A stretch of 64,000 nucleotides of DNA from contig NZ_CP108514.1 of the NCBI RefSeq assembly GCF_035989305.1, forward strand, positions 8,784,501-8,848,500. Direction: 5' to 3'. Source of the DNA: Streptomyces sp. NBC_01233. Lineage in GTDB: Bacteria; Actinomycetota; Actinomycetes; Streptomycetales; Streptomycetaceae. Below, piece after piece: positions 37,167 to 45,819 of this stretch (its first letter is position 1; every line of letters begins with the position of its first letter). The position numbers and the translations under genes were made by a program. Below the pieces are notes generated by a model. It was not told the origin of the DNA. It ran no database searches and saw only the letters and a program-made list of their open reading frames with translations.

Positions 37167-38695
37167 CTCTGCAGAGCGCACCCGCATCCCCCCAGCCGGC
37201 CCGGGCGAGAACGGACTCCGGCGCGCCCGACGGCCCGCGGCGGCGGCTTTGGTTTCCGTCCGCCTTCACCGTCCTGATCGCCGTTACCGTGGCGGTCTGG
37301 TCCCTGACGTTCGTCATCCCCGCCGGCCGCTACGACACCAAGGACGGCAGCCCCGTCCCGGGCACCTACCACCCCGTGGAGCTGACCACCGGCTTCTGGG
37401 AGCGGCTCAAGGACCTGTTCCTCTCCCCGGTCAACGGTCTGTACGGCGTCACCGACGCAGGGACCGGCCTCACCGCACCCGGCGGGACCGGCGCTTTCGC
37501 GGGCGCGGCCGGAGTGTTCCTCTTCATCCTGGCCGTGGGCGCGTTCATCACCGTCACGATGCGCACCGGGGCACTGACGGCGGGAGTGGCGCGCCTCGCG
37601 CAGCGTCTGCGCCACCGCAGGACCCTGCTCCTCGTGGTCCTGCTGACGGTGTTCTCCCTGGGTGGGACCACATACGGCATGGCCGAGGAAACCCTCGGTT
37701 TCTACGGGTTGATGATCCCCCTGATGCTGGGCCTGGGGTACGACCGCATGGTCGCCGCGACAGTCGTCATGGTGGGAGCCGGGGTCGGCACCCTCGCCTC
37801 GACCGTCAACCCCTTTGCCACCGGGGTGGCCTCCGACAGCGCCGGCATCGGCACGGGAGAGGGCATCGTCCTGCGACTGGTGATGTGGGCCTGTCTGACT
37901 GCGCTGGCAGCCGCATACGTCGTGCGCTACGCCCGCCGCGTCACCGAGGACCCCTCCCGGTCACTGACACCCCTCACCGAGGACGACCTCCGCATCAAGA
38001 ACGAAGGCAGCGGCGCGGTGAAGCTCACGAGCCGCCAGCGCACCGTCCTGTGCCTCTTCGCGGCCACCTTCCTCTTCATGATCTTCGCCGTCGTCCCCTG
38101 GTCCGATCTGCACGTCACCTTCCTGCCCACCCTCGGCTGGTACTTCCCCGAACTCGCCGCCCTGTTCATCGTCGCGGCGGTCGCCGTGGGGCTGGTCGGC
38201 GGCCTGGGCGAGAAGGGGACGGTGAACGCCGTCACCGCCGGCGCAGGGGACTTCATCGGAGCGGCGATGATCGTCATGCTGGCCCGGGGAGTCACGGTGA
38301 TCATGAACAACGCCAGTGTCACCGACACCATCCTCGACGCCTTGCAGAGGACGGTGGCCGGCACGTCCTCCGGCGTGTTCGCCGTCCTGATGTTCGTGGT
38401 GAATCTCCCGCTGGCCTTCTTCGTCCCCTCCTCGTCCGGCCACGCGGCCCTCGCCATGCCCATCCTCGCTCCCCTGGCCGACTTCGCCGGGGTGAGCCGG
38501 GCCCTGGTGGTGACCGCGTACCAGTCGGCTTCCGGATGGGTGAACCTCGTCACGCCCACCTCGGCCGTCGTCATGGGAGGCCTCGCCCTGGCCAAGGTCC
38601 GCTACGACCAGTACCTGCGCTTCATGGCACCGCTGATGGGCGCCCTGCTGGTGGCCGTCGCCGGATTCCTCGCACTCGGTGCGGCCGTGCGCTGA
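37163..38695 (+). CDS. YfcC-family transporter, probable arginine/ornithine antiporter
   Basis: This 510-residue membrane protein has about 11-12 helices and belongs to the YfcC/DcuC-like group (FPSAFTVLIAVTVAVWSLTFVIPAGRYD opening; FVPSSSGHAALAMPILAPLADFAGVSR). It replaces the APC-type ArcD found in many arc operons, and would bring in arginine and release ornithine. Function is inferred from the operon. The ATG overlaps the arcC stop. Confidence 0.88.
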   Translation: MTLQSAPASPQPARARTDSGAPDGPRRRLWFPSAFTVLIAVTVAVWSLTFVIPAGRYDTKDGSPVPGTYHPVELTTGFWERLKDLFLSPVNGLYGVTDAGTGLTAPGGTGAFAGAAGVFLFILAVGAFITVTMRTGALTAGVARLAQRLRHRRTLLLVVLLTVFSLGGTTYGMAEETLGFYGLMIPLMLGLGYDRMVAATVVMVGAGVGTLASTVNPFATGVASDSAGIGTGEGIVLRLVMWACLTALAAAYVVRYARRVTEDPSRSLTPLTEDDLRIKNEGSGAVKLTSRQRTVLCLFAATFLFMIFAVVPWSDLHVTFLPTLGWYFPELAALFIVAAVAVGLVGGLGEKGTVNAVTAGAGDFIGAAMIVMLARGVTVIMNNASVTDTILDALQRTVAGTSSGVFAVLMFVVNLPLAFFVPSSSGHAALAMPILAPLADFAGVSRALVVTAYQSASGWVNLVTPTSAVVMGGLALAKVRYDQYLRFMAPLMGALLVAVAGFLALGAAVR

Positions 38696-38794
38696 ATCGC
38701 CACGGGTCAGGCAGGTGGCCGGCTGGTCGGTACATCGCCCAGCCGGCCACCGTCGTGCGCCTGGTACGACGCGGGCCTCATGGCTCTGCCGGAC

Positions 38795-38810
38795 GGGGCC
38801 GACAGGCCCC
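38795..38810. promoter_or_regulatory. Palindromic box GGGGCC-N4-GGCCCC
   Basis: GGGGCCGACAGGCCCC, a perfect 6-4-6 palindrome, lies 78 bases before the small membrane protein gene at 38888 and fits the island's recurrent motif. Confidence 0.6.
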
Positions 38811-38887
38811 TGGGCGCCCCCCTCTGATCCGCGACAGTGAGATGCGGCGGGGCAGGGTGCCCGTAGCCGCTCAAGGAGGTGGGCCTC

Positions 38888-39082
38888 ATGCCCGGACTGC
38901 TGGCCATCGGAGCCATTACATCCATCGGCCTGGGTGCGATTCTCGTCTTCGCGGTGGACTGGCAGTGGGACAGCGCCGACCGGCCGCTGGTGGGGCTGAT
39001 CATGATGGCGGTGGGGATGCTCGCCCTGCTCGTCGCCACCCGCATGTCCGACCACGACTCCCGTGCGGGGAAGATGCCGTAA
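38888..39082 (+). CDS. Small two-helix membrane protein
   Basis: This 64-residue protein has two hydrophobic segments (about residues 3-22 and 34-52) joined by DWQWDSADRP, a layout like DUF6458-type proteins. ATG 38888 is 8 bases after AAGGAGG, a strong site. It has its own palindromic box upstream and so is likely induced with the island. Confidence 0.75.
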   Translation: MPGLLAIGAITSIGLGAILVFAVDWQWDSADRPLVGLIMMAVGMLALLVATRMSDHDSRAGKMP

Positions 39083-39587
39083 GGCGGGATTCGCCGGGTC
39101 GAGGACGCTGAGCCCCGCCAGGAGATGGGTGGAGTCGCTCAGGCAGCCATCTGGTGGGGCGCCCGCCCCAGCGGATGGCTTTCTCGCTGCGGACGCGGGC
39201 ACGCTCGCGGCGTCGGGCGGCCCACGCATCGGGGGGTGGGGGTCGGGTCGGCGCAGGCGGGCGTGCAAGGCCCGCGTCCGGACGGTGTGGTCGGGTGGTG
39301 GGTACGGGCGGGGACGAACTGCCGTAACGGTCCTTCCCCGGCTGGCCTGTGGACCCGGAACGGTCGCGCCATCCCGCCCCTCGCCGCGCCGGCCGCCGTC
39401 CCTTCCGACCGGCATGACGAGCAACCGGCCGACCACTGCGGTCACAGCACATCAGGAGCCCTCGTCGCGCAGCTGCGCGACGAGGGCTCCTGATGTCAAG
39501 GGACGACGGCGTCCGCCGAGGGGCCGCGGCCGCGGCGGGACCGGCCCGCCGTGGCTCGTCCCGCGTCCACGGTGCGGCCCGCGACGG
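39083..39587. other. Intergenic stretch with long palindrome
   Basis: No gene is supported here on either strand. The stretch ends with a 48-bp perfect palindrome (39449-39496). Confidence 0.55.
39449..39496. terminator. Bidirectional terminator, 48-bp perfect palindrome
   Basis: ACATCAGGAGCCCTCGTCGC and its full reverse complement meet with no loop around GCAGCTGC. It lies about 90 bases past the end of the stress protein gene on the minus strand and could stop transcription from both sides. Confidence 0.7.
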
Positions 39588-40520
39588 TCAGAGGTGAGGG
39601 ACGACCGCCACGGGCGTGGTGGCGTGGTGCAGCACCGCGTGCGTGACCGGGCCGATGTGCGCTCCGATCGCCGCCCGGCGTATGCGCCGTCCGACGATCA
39701 GCAGCGAGGCGTCCTTCGACGCTTCCACAAGATGGCCCGCGGGCCGGCCCACCATGCACTGCTCCTTGACCTCGACGTGGGGGAACTTGCCGCGCCACGA
39801 GCGTAGTACGTCGGTGAGCGCGCCTGCCTCACGCAGTCCCAGCGCGACACCGTGGCCAGGGTCGTGCGCCGCGGGGTCGTACCCGTCGACCACCGGTACG
39901 CTCCAGCCGTGCACGACCCGCAGCGTGGCCGCTCGGGCAGCGGCTGCCTCGAAGGCGTACGCGAGCAGCTCGTCGCACGGCCTGGAGAGGTCGAGGCCGA
40001 GCACCACGTCGAGGTACTGCCCCTCGCGGTCCCCGTTGTCGCCGGTCCCGGGCCGCAGTTCGTCCTCGGCCCGCTCACCGGCCCGTACGACGACGACCGG
40101 GCGCTCGGCGTGCGCGATGACGGGCAGGGACACCGATCCGGCCAGGAAGCCGGCCAGGCTACCCAGCCCTCGTGAACCCACGACCAGGACTTCCGCCTTC
40201 TCGGCGGCGGCGAGCAACACCTCCGCAGGGCGGCCGTACACCTGCTCGACGGTGATCTCCAGGCCGGGGTGTCCCTCCCGCAGCCGGTCGGACGCGTCGC
40301 GGGCGATCCGCTCGGCCCAGTGCTGCGTGACGGTCGCCCCCTCACCCGGCGTGGTCTCCCGGCCGGTGAACGGGGCGTGGGCGACGGCCGTTGACCAGTC
40401 CTGCCAGACGTGCAGGATGTGCAGGGGCAGACGGCGCATCCGCGCCTCGCAGGCGGCCCACTCCGCGGCGGCCAGCGACTCGGCCGAGCCGTCCACAGCG
40501 GCGATGACGGTACGTGACAT
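39588..40520 (-). CDS. Tandem universal stress protein (UspA domains)
   Basis: This 310-residue protein has two Usp domains (about residues 1-150 and 160-310). ATP-binding patterns VVGSRGLGSLAGFLAGSVS and LIVGRRIRRAAIGAHIGPVTHAVLHH are present. Tandem Usp proteins of this size are typical of the DevR/DosR dormancy regulon in mycobacteria and of its Streptomyces counterpart. ATG 40520 is 4 bases after GGAGGAA. It is one of three such genes in the island. Confidence 0.93.
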   Translation of the reverse strand: MSRTVIAAVDGSAESLAAAEWAACEARMRRLPLHILHVWQDWSTAVAHAPFTGRETTPGEGATVTQHWAERIARDASDRLREGHPGLEITVEQVYGRPAEVLLAAAEKAEVLVVGSRGLGSLAGFLAGSVSLPVIAHAERPVVVVRAGERAEDELRPGTGDNGDREGQYLDVVLGLDLSRPCDELLAYAFEAAAARAATLRVVHGWSVPVVDGYDPAAHDPGHGVALGLREAGALTDVLRSWRGKFPHVEVKEQCMVGRPAGHLVEASKDASLLIVGRRIRRAAIGAHIGPVTHAVLHHATTPVAVVPHL

Positions 40521-40676
40521 GTTTCCTCCGGGCGAAGAGTCTTCGGATGGTGTGCGGGGGTGGGCCGGGGACCGGCTGCCGGCGCGCGGCACGTACCGCG
40601 GCCTGCGGGCCGGTCCCCCGGTGCGGTCCGACCGGCCGGGGCTGGGGCCGCGGCGGGCCGTGTCGCCCGGAACGTG

Positions 40677-41474
40677 CTACCGGGACGGCGTGATCAGTCC
40701 GTAGTGGCCGTCGTAGCGGTGGTAGAGGACGCCGCCCCGGCCGGTGGCCGTGTCGTTGAAGAAGACGAAGGGCAGCCCGGTGAGCTGCAACCGTGAAACG
40801 GCCTCGGCCACACTGCTCGTCGGCACGGGAACCGTGCTCATGTCGGGCAGACCGTCGACATCCCGTTCCCGGCCCAGGGGTCCCAGCGAAGCCATGCGAT
40901 GCCGCCCGGTGCGGACGTCGCGGTAGACGACGCTGTCGCGCCCGGAGGCCAGGTCCGTGAAGAGCCAGAAGTCGTGGTCCATGGCTTCCAGGTCGATCAC
41001 GGCGTCCTCGGGCGTCTGGTGGACCAGGCTGAAGGACTTGTGCCGCACGATGCGGCGCTCCTCGGCGGGAAGATGATGACGGTGCGGACGGTGGTCGTGC
41101 CCTGTGCCGTCCCACCATGTCCGGGTGCGCGGGCCGTTGCCGTGGAGGCCGTACGCCCCGTACCGCCGTGGCCGGGCGAGCCGGGCGGCCAGGCGCTCCT
41201 GCAGGAGGTCGACCGCTTCGAACATGGTGCTCGCGGTCACGTGGGCGCGTATCATCCGGCCGTTGACGTCCACCACGGCCTGAGCCGTGGCCGGACGGTT
41301 CGCCGACGTGTTGACGGCTTGCGTGAGCGTCACCCGCACGGCCGGCACCGGTTCGCGCACGTGGCCGATCACCACGAGTATCTTCTCCTGGGCGTACACG
41401 TCCGCGCCCTCGGGCACCTGCCCTCGGTTGCGGACCTGGACGTCGACTGTCCGGCTGGTCTTGAGACCGGTCAT
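40677..41474 (-). CDS. Long ribosome hibernation factor (HPF/RafH-like)
   Basis: This 265-residue protein has a degenerate N-terminal HPF/RaiA (S30AE) domain (residues about 8-105) and two copies of the C-terminal S30AE dimerisation domain: FSLVHQTPEDAVIDLEAMDHDFWLFTDLASG and VAEAVSRLQLTGLPFVFFNDTATGRGGVLYHRYDGHYGLI. Two such C-terminal copies are the design of mycobacterial RafH, a hypoxia-induced hibernation factor controlled by DosR. It should bind and store idle ribosomes in low oxygen. ATG 41474 follows GGAGGAG. A palindrome lies 131 bases upstream. Confidence 0.85.
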   Translation of the reverse strand: MTGLKTSRTVDVQVRNRGQVPEGADVYAQEKILVVIGHVREPVPAVRVTLTQAVNTSANRPATAQAVVDVNGRMIRAHVTASTMFEAVDLLQERLAARLARPRRYGAYGLHGNGPRTRTWWDGTGHDHRPHRHHLPAEERRIVRHKSFSLVHQTPEDAVIDLEAMDHDFWLFTDLASGRDSVVYRDVRTGRHRMASLGPLGRERDVDGLPDMSTVPVPTSSVAEAVSRLQLTGLPFVFFNDTATGRGGVLYHRYDGHYGLITPSR

Positions 41475-42019
41475 GAGAACTCCTCCTCGATCGCTCCCAG
41501 CCTGTCTGTCGGCGGCCGCTCCGGGGCAGAGCCGTCCGGGCCCCGCCACGGCGCCACTGGTACCCGCACCACCCACGGACCCGGGACTTCCGGTCGGCCG
41601 GGCAAGGCCGTTCGGCCTACAGACCACGGACGGGCAAGTCGACGAGCCCCGGCCCGACATCGCGTGGTGTCCCGGACGGGCAGCACCGCTCGGGCCGGCG
41701 CTTCCAGGTCGCCGCGCAGGGCCGAGTGGAGGGGAGCGCGGCAGCGAGCGCGCCCTTCCGCTCCCGCCCGGCAGCCCGGCAGCCCACGGCGCCCAGTCGC
41801 CCAAGTGCACCGGCAGGGGCGGGTGGTCGGCGAGGGCGTTCCCGAGGAGCTGTCGGGCGAAGGGGGCGTACTGGCCGCTGTGACCGTCGCCCTTCAGCCG
41901 GCGGAAGAGCGCCGTGATGTCCCGCCCCGCTGAAGCTGAACGGAAAATCGAACCTCAGCCGGGCAGGCGGCAGCGTCCGTTCCGCGGAGCGGGACGGACG
42001 TCGGGAACGAGGAGTGCGG
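41475..42019. other. Upstream region of RafH-like gene and possible fragment
   Basis: The first 150 bases hold the promoter region with a box at 41605-41618. From about 41930 to 41740 a minus-strand frame (GRDITALFRRLKGDGHSGQY..., about 60 residues) looks coding but has no start or recognised family. Nothing else is seen. Confidence 0.45.
41605..41618. promoter_or_regulatory. Palindromic box AGGCCGTTCGGCCT
   Basis: A 14-bp palindrome with TT core, 131 bases before the RafH-like gene. The inner GGCCGTTCGGCC is identical to the core at 44480-44493. Confidence 0.6.
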
Positions 42020-43381
42020 TCAGGCCGCAGTAGTGGGGGCGGCGAGGGTGACCTGGTGGCCGAGGGCCTGGAGCTGGCGGACGAGGTCGCGGGTCTTGCG
42101 GGCGGGGTTGAGATGTCGCTGGTGCCAGTCGGCGCCGAGTTCCTGGTAGCGGGCGTCGGGGTCGTTGATCAGGTGCCAGGTGATGACGAGTATCGAGCGG
42201 GCGACGGCGACGAGGGCTTTGGCGTGGCCGCGGCGTTTGACGATCCTGCGGTAGCGGGCGCCGAGGAAGGTGTCGGTGCGGGCGGCGGCGTTGGCGGCCT
42301 CGCCGAGGGCGCCCTTGAGCCAGGGGTTGCCTTTGCCGGCTGGGCCGGTGGTGTTCTTCGCTCCGGACTGGATCGTGCGGGGGCACAGCTTCGCCCAGGA
42401 GACCAGGTGCTCGGGGGTGGGGAAGCGGCTCATGTCCAAGCCGATCTCGGCGAGGATGATCTGGGCGGTGGCCGGTCCGATGCCGGGGACCGCGTCCAGA
42501 CGCTCGGCCAGTTCCCGCGCGGTCACAGCGTCACGGGCTGACGACGTGCTGGTGTCGTCTGTGCGGGGCGGTCCGGTTCCGGTGCCGTCGTGCGGGGCCC
42601 TGGTCTGTTCCATGAGGTCGGCGATCAGCCGGTCGAGTTCCCGGACCTGCGCGGTGAGGTGGTCGATGGTGCCCAGCAACACTCCCAGCAGGCGGCCGTG
42701 ATGTTCTTCGAACTGCCCGGTGAGTGCCTCGGCCAGGGCCGGCTTCTTCTTCACCAGGCTCCCCTTGGCGAGATCCGCCAGAGCTCGGGGGTTGCGTTCA
42801 CCGGCGGCCAGGGCGTCGAGCATGGCCCGGCCGGAGAGGCCGAAGAGGTCCGAGACAACGTCGGACAGCTTGATCTGCGCGTCCTGCAGGGCCTTGTCCA
42901 CCCGGTGCTTGTGCCGGGTGCGTTCCTGGATGAAGACCGTGCGGGTGCGGGTGAGGTCCCGTAGCTGCCGGACCGGCTTGGGCGGTACGAACGAAGCGCG
43001 GACCATGCCGCGTTCGGCGAGCTTGGCCAGCCAGACCGCGTCCAGCTTGTCGGTCTTCGGCCGGCCCGGGACGTTCTTCACATCGCGGGCGTTGACCAGC
43101 CAACATTCCAGGCCACGGGCCTCCAAGAGGTAGAAGAAGGGCCGCCAGTACGAGCCCGTCGCCTCCATCACCACCCGCTGGACACCCTGGCAGACCAGCC
43201 GGTCGCCGAGCTCGAGGATCGCGTTCGTGGTGGACGCGACCGTCCAGACCTGCTGGACGCGCCGGCCTTCAATGGTGTCGTGCGGGACGCGCAGACACAC
43301 CATCCCGGACGCCTTGGCGATGTCGATCGCCGCGACCCGGGCAACACTTCCGTCGTCGTGGTCCTCCCTGGACTCCTCCAT
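42020..43381 (-). mobile_element. IS110-family transposase gene, apparently intact
   Basis: This 453-residue transposase has the N-terminal DEDD RuvC-like domain (VAAIDIAKAS, VVMEATGSYW, KTDKLDAVWLAKL) and the C-terminal Transposase_20 domain (LDAVPGIGPATAQIILAEIG... to the serine-containing WAKLCPRTIQSG region). I chose the ATG at 43381, 7 bases after GGGAGGAA; a longer frame to 43588 adds residues unlike the family. IS110 elements lack clear terminal repeats, so the ends are not defined. It lies inside the hypoxia island without breaking a recognisable gene. Confidence 0.92.
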
Positions 43382-43609
43382 CGTCTTCCTCCCCTTGCGC
43401 AAGGTGCGGGCGGGGGCTGCCCGGGAAGCCTGAGGGGAGACAGAGAAGCTGAACGGCGTGCTCGAGACGACAGTGTGCGGCCCCTCGGACGGCTCCCTCA
43501 CCAGACTCCTATGCTGGCTTACAGCCCAAACATCAAGCGGCGTCGGCGGACAGCCCCCGTACCGATTTTCACGCTCGCGAGGCGTCAACCGCAGGTGAAC
43601 GGCTGACTC

Positions 43610-44308
43610 CTATTGGCCGTGGTCGCTCTCGCGGTCGGCCGTCAGCCGGTTCACCACACCCACCACGCCGTCCACGCGCCATGCGGCTCTGATCAACGCC
43701 GTCGTATCGAGGGCCGGTTCGGGCGCGCCCACCATGGTGACCATCCCGTCGCGGACGTCGATGCGGAGCCCGTCGATGCGGTGGGCGGCCGGTGCCCGGC
43801 CGGAGACGGCGCCGGCGACGTCCGCGAGGATCTCCTCGTCCGTCCTCAGGAAGACGCGCAGCAGATCACGTCGTGTCGTGATGCCGACGAGGCGGTCCTC
43901 CTCGTCCACCACCGGCAACCGGTCGATGTGGCGGCGTTCCATGATGCGCGCGGCGTCGACGACGCGCTGTTCGGGATGCACGGTGACAGCCGGGCTGGTC
44001 ATCAGCTCGCCCGCCGCCAGTGCGGGTCCCCCGACGGGGTGGGTGTCGGCCGGCCGTCGCAGTGTCCACGCCATCCGGCGCCGACCCGGTCCGTCCTGGC
44101 CGCGACCTGCCCGGTGCCTGGTGAGGTCTGTCCGGGAGACCACTCCCATGACCTTGTCGTCGTCGTCCACCACCGGCAGGCCGCTGATCCGGTGGGCGGT
44201 GAACACGCGGGCCAGTTCTTCGAAGGAGGTGTCCGGGCGTGCCTGGACCACTTCGCTGGTCATGACTTCGCCCACCGTCCGCTTTCCGACCACGGTGCTC
44301 ATCTCCAC
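43610..44308 (-). CDS. CBS-domain pair plus BON domain protein
   Basis: This 232-residue protein has two CBS domains (about residues 12-70 and 100-158; VGEVMTSEVV and AGELMTSPAVTVHPEQRVVDAARIM) and a C-terminal BON domain (about 165-228; IDVRDGMVTMVGAPE). CBS pairs bind adenine nucleotides and sense energy status. Such proteins belong to the DosR dormancy regulon in mycobacteria. The GTG at 44308 and the ATG at 44302 are both possible starts. It is divergent from GAPDH with two palindromic boxes between. Confidence 0.9.
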   Translation of the reverse strand: MEMSTVVGKRTVGEVMTSEVVQARPDTSFEELARVFTAHRISGLPVVDDDDKVMGVVSRTDLTRHRAGRGQDGPGRRRMAWTLRRPADTHPVGGPALAAGELMTSPAVTVHPEQRVVDAARIMERRHIDRLPVVDEEDRLVGITTRRDLLRVFLRTDEEILADVAGAVSGRAPAAHRIDGLRIDVRDGMVTMVGAPEPALDTTALIRAAWRVDGVVGVVNRLTADRESDHGQ

Positions 44309-44479
44309 TCGTTTCGCAGATTTCCGGATGCCGCCGAAGGCGACCCGACCTCTGACTGCGCCGACCGCTCTCGCAGCGCGCCGGGGCCGGAAGCCACGGG
44401 GTGCTCCTCATGCCTGCCGTCGCTTCCAGCGTGGTGCGCAGGACGCGCAGGGGACAGAACCGGTCAGGACCGGTACGCA

Positions 44480-44545
44480 GGGCCGTTCGGCCCGCGACAG
44501 TCCGGGGCCGGGCGGGGCCCGTCGGAAAGAGGGCCCAACGGCCCT
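44480..44545. promoter_or_regulatory. Two palindromic boxes between CBS and GAPDH genes
   Basis: GGGCCGTTCGGCCC (44480-44493) and AGGGCCCAACGGCCCT (44530-44545) are perfect palindromes with centres 51 bases apart. The second is 91 bases before the GAPDH start. They can serve both divergent genes. Confidence 0.7.
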
Positions 44546-44635
44546 GGGGTGCCCCCCGTTCGACCCTGCCCCCGGCGCGGCAGGGCCCCCAGGCTGGCAC
44601 CACTCGCATCGGCACCTACGGGAAGGGCGGCGGAG

Positions 44636-45664
44636 ATGACCGTACGCATCGGAATCAACGGCTTCGGACGCATCGGCCGGAACTACCTGCGCTGCGTCAT
44701 GGAACGCGCGGAGGCGAGCAGCGGCACCCCCATCGAGGTGGTGGCCGTCAACGACCTCGCCTCCCCGGCTGCGCTGGCCCATCTGCTCACCTACGACTCC
44801 ACCTACGGCCGGCTTCACCGCACCGTTGATCACGACGGCGAATCCATCACGGTGGACGGTCACCGCATCGCGGTCACGTCCCGGCGCGACCCCGCCGACC
44901 TCCGGTGGGACGCGCTCGGCGTGGACGTCGTCATCGAGGCCACCGGCCGCTTCCGCACCAAGGAGGAAGCCGGTCGGCACCTGACGGCAGGAGCACGCAA
45001 GGTGCTGCTGTCCGTCCCCGGCAAGGGCGTCGACGCCACGATCGTCATGGGCGTCAACGAGTCCGCGTACGACCCGCGCGTCGACCACGTGATCTCCAAC
45101 GCGTCCTGCACCACCAACTGCGTGGCCCCCATGGTGAAGGTCCTCAACGAGCGCTTCGGCATCGTCAAGGGACTGATGACCACCATCCACGGCTACACCA
45201 ACGACCAGGTCGTGCTCGACGGCCCGCACAAGGACCTGCGCCGCGGCCGCACGGCCGCGGTGAACATCATCCCGACCAGCACCGGCGCCGCCCGCGCCGT
45301 CGGCCTGGTACTCCCCGAACTCGCGGGAACCCTGGACGGCATCGCCGTGCGCGTGCCGGTCGAGGACGGCTCGCTGACCGACCTCAGCCTGGTGCTGGCA
45401 CAGCAGGTGTCCACACAGGACGTCAACGACGCTTTCCGGGAGGCTGCCGAGGGACCGCTGAAGGGCGTCCTGAGGGTGAGCGACGCCCCGATCGTCTCGC
45501 GCGACATCGTCGGCGACCCCGCCTCGTGCATCGTGGACGCCCCGCTGACGCAGGCCCACGGGGACCTGGTCAAGGTCTTCGGCTGGTACGACAACGAGTG
45601 GGGCTACACCAACCGTCTCGTCGACCTGACCCAGTACGTCGCCACGCTGCTCGACGCCCGGTGA
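44636..45664 (+). CDS. gap: Glyceraldehyde-3-phosphate dehydrogenase, type I
   Basis: This 342-residue glycolytic enzyme oxidises glyceraldehyde-3-phosphate with NAD+ and phosphate. The nucleotide fold starts RIGINGFGRIGRNYLR, and the catalytic cysteine is C158 in SNASCTTNC, with the histidine in TTIHGYTNDQ. ATG 44636 follows GGCGGAG. Its placement next to adhE suggests a second, low-oxygen isozyme that feeds NADH to AdhE, beside a housekeeping copy elsewhere (inference). Confidence 0.95.
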   Translation: MTVRIGINGFGRIGRNYLRCVMERAEASSGTPIEVVAVNDLASPAALAHLLTYDSTYGRLHRTVDHDGESITVDGHRIAVTSRRDPADLRWDALGVDVVIEATGRFRTKEEAGRHLTAGARKVLLSVPGKGVDATIVMGVNESAYDPRVDHVISNASCTTNCVAPMVKVLNERFGIVKGLMTTIHGYTNDQVVLDGPHKDLRRGRTAAVNIIPTSTGAARAVGLVLPELAGTLDGIAVRVPVEDGSLTDLSLVLAQQVSTQDVNDAFREAAEGPLKGVLRVSDAPIVSRDIVGDPASCIVDAPLTQAHGDLVKVFGWYDNEWGYTNRLVDLTQYVATLLDAR

Positions 45665-45691
45665 GCGGCCGGAGACCATCGGGCCCCGTCG

Positions 45692-45708
45692 AGGGACCAT
45701 CGGGACCT
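45692..45708. promoter_or_regulatory. Imperfect box upstream of adhE
   Basis: AGGGACCATCGGGACCT resembles the island motif but is imperfect. It lies 112 bases before the adhE start. Confidence 0.4.
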
Positions 45709-45819
45709 CCGCCGAGGGCGCGTCCCGGGCAAGGCTGTAGGTGACAGCACGGAACGGGTGGCCACCCCGGTGGCCGGCCACGTGAGGCCGCAGCGCCACC
45801 CACACCCAGGGAGCTTTCC

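Noticed and set aside
40560..40680. Palindromic box upstream of the first universal stress protein
   Set aside because: GC-rich sequence with partial matches (GGGCCGGTCCC) but no clear 6-4-6 copy; not listed as a site.
43382..43588. Longer start for the IS110 transposase
   Set aside because: The extra residues do not resemble the family, and a strong ribosome binding site sits before the ATG at 43381.
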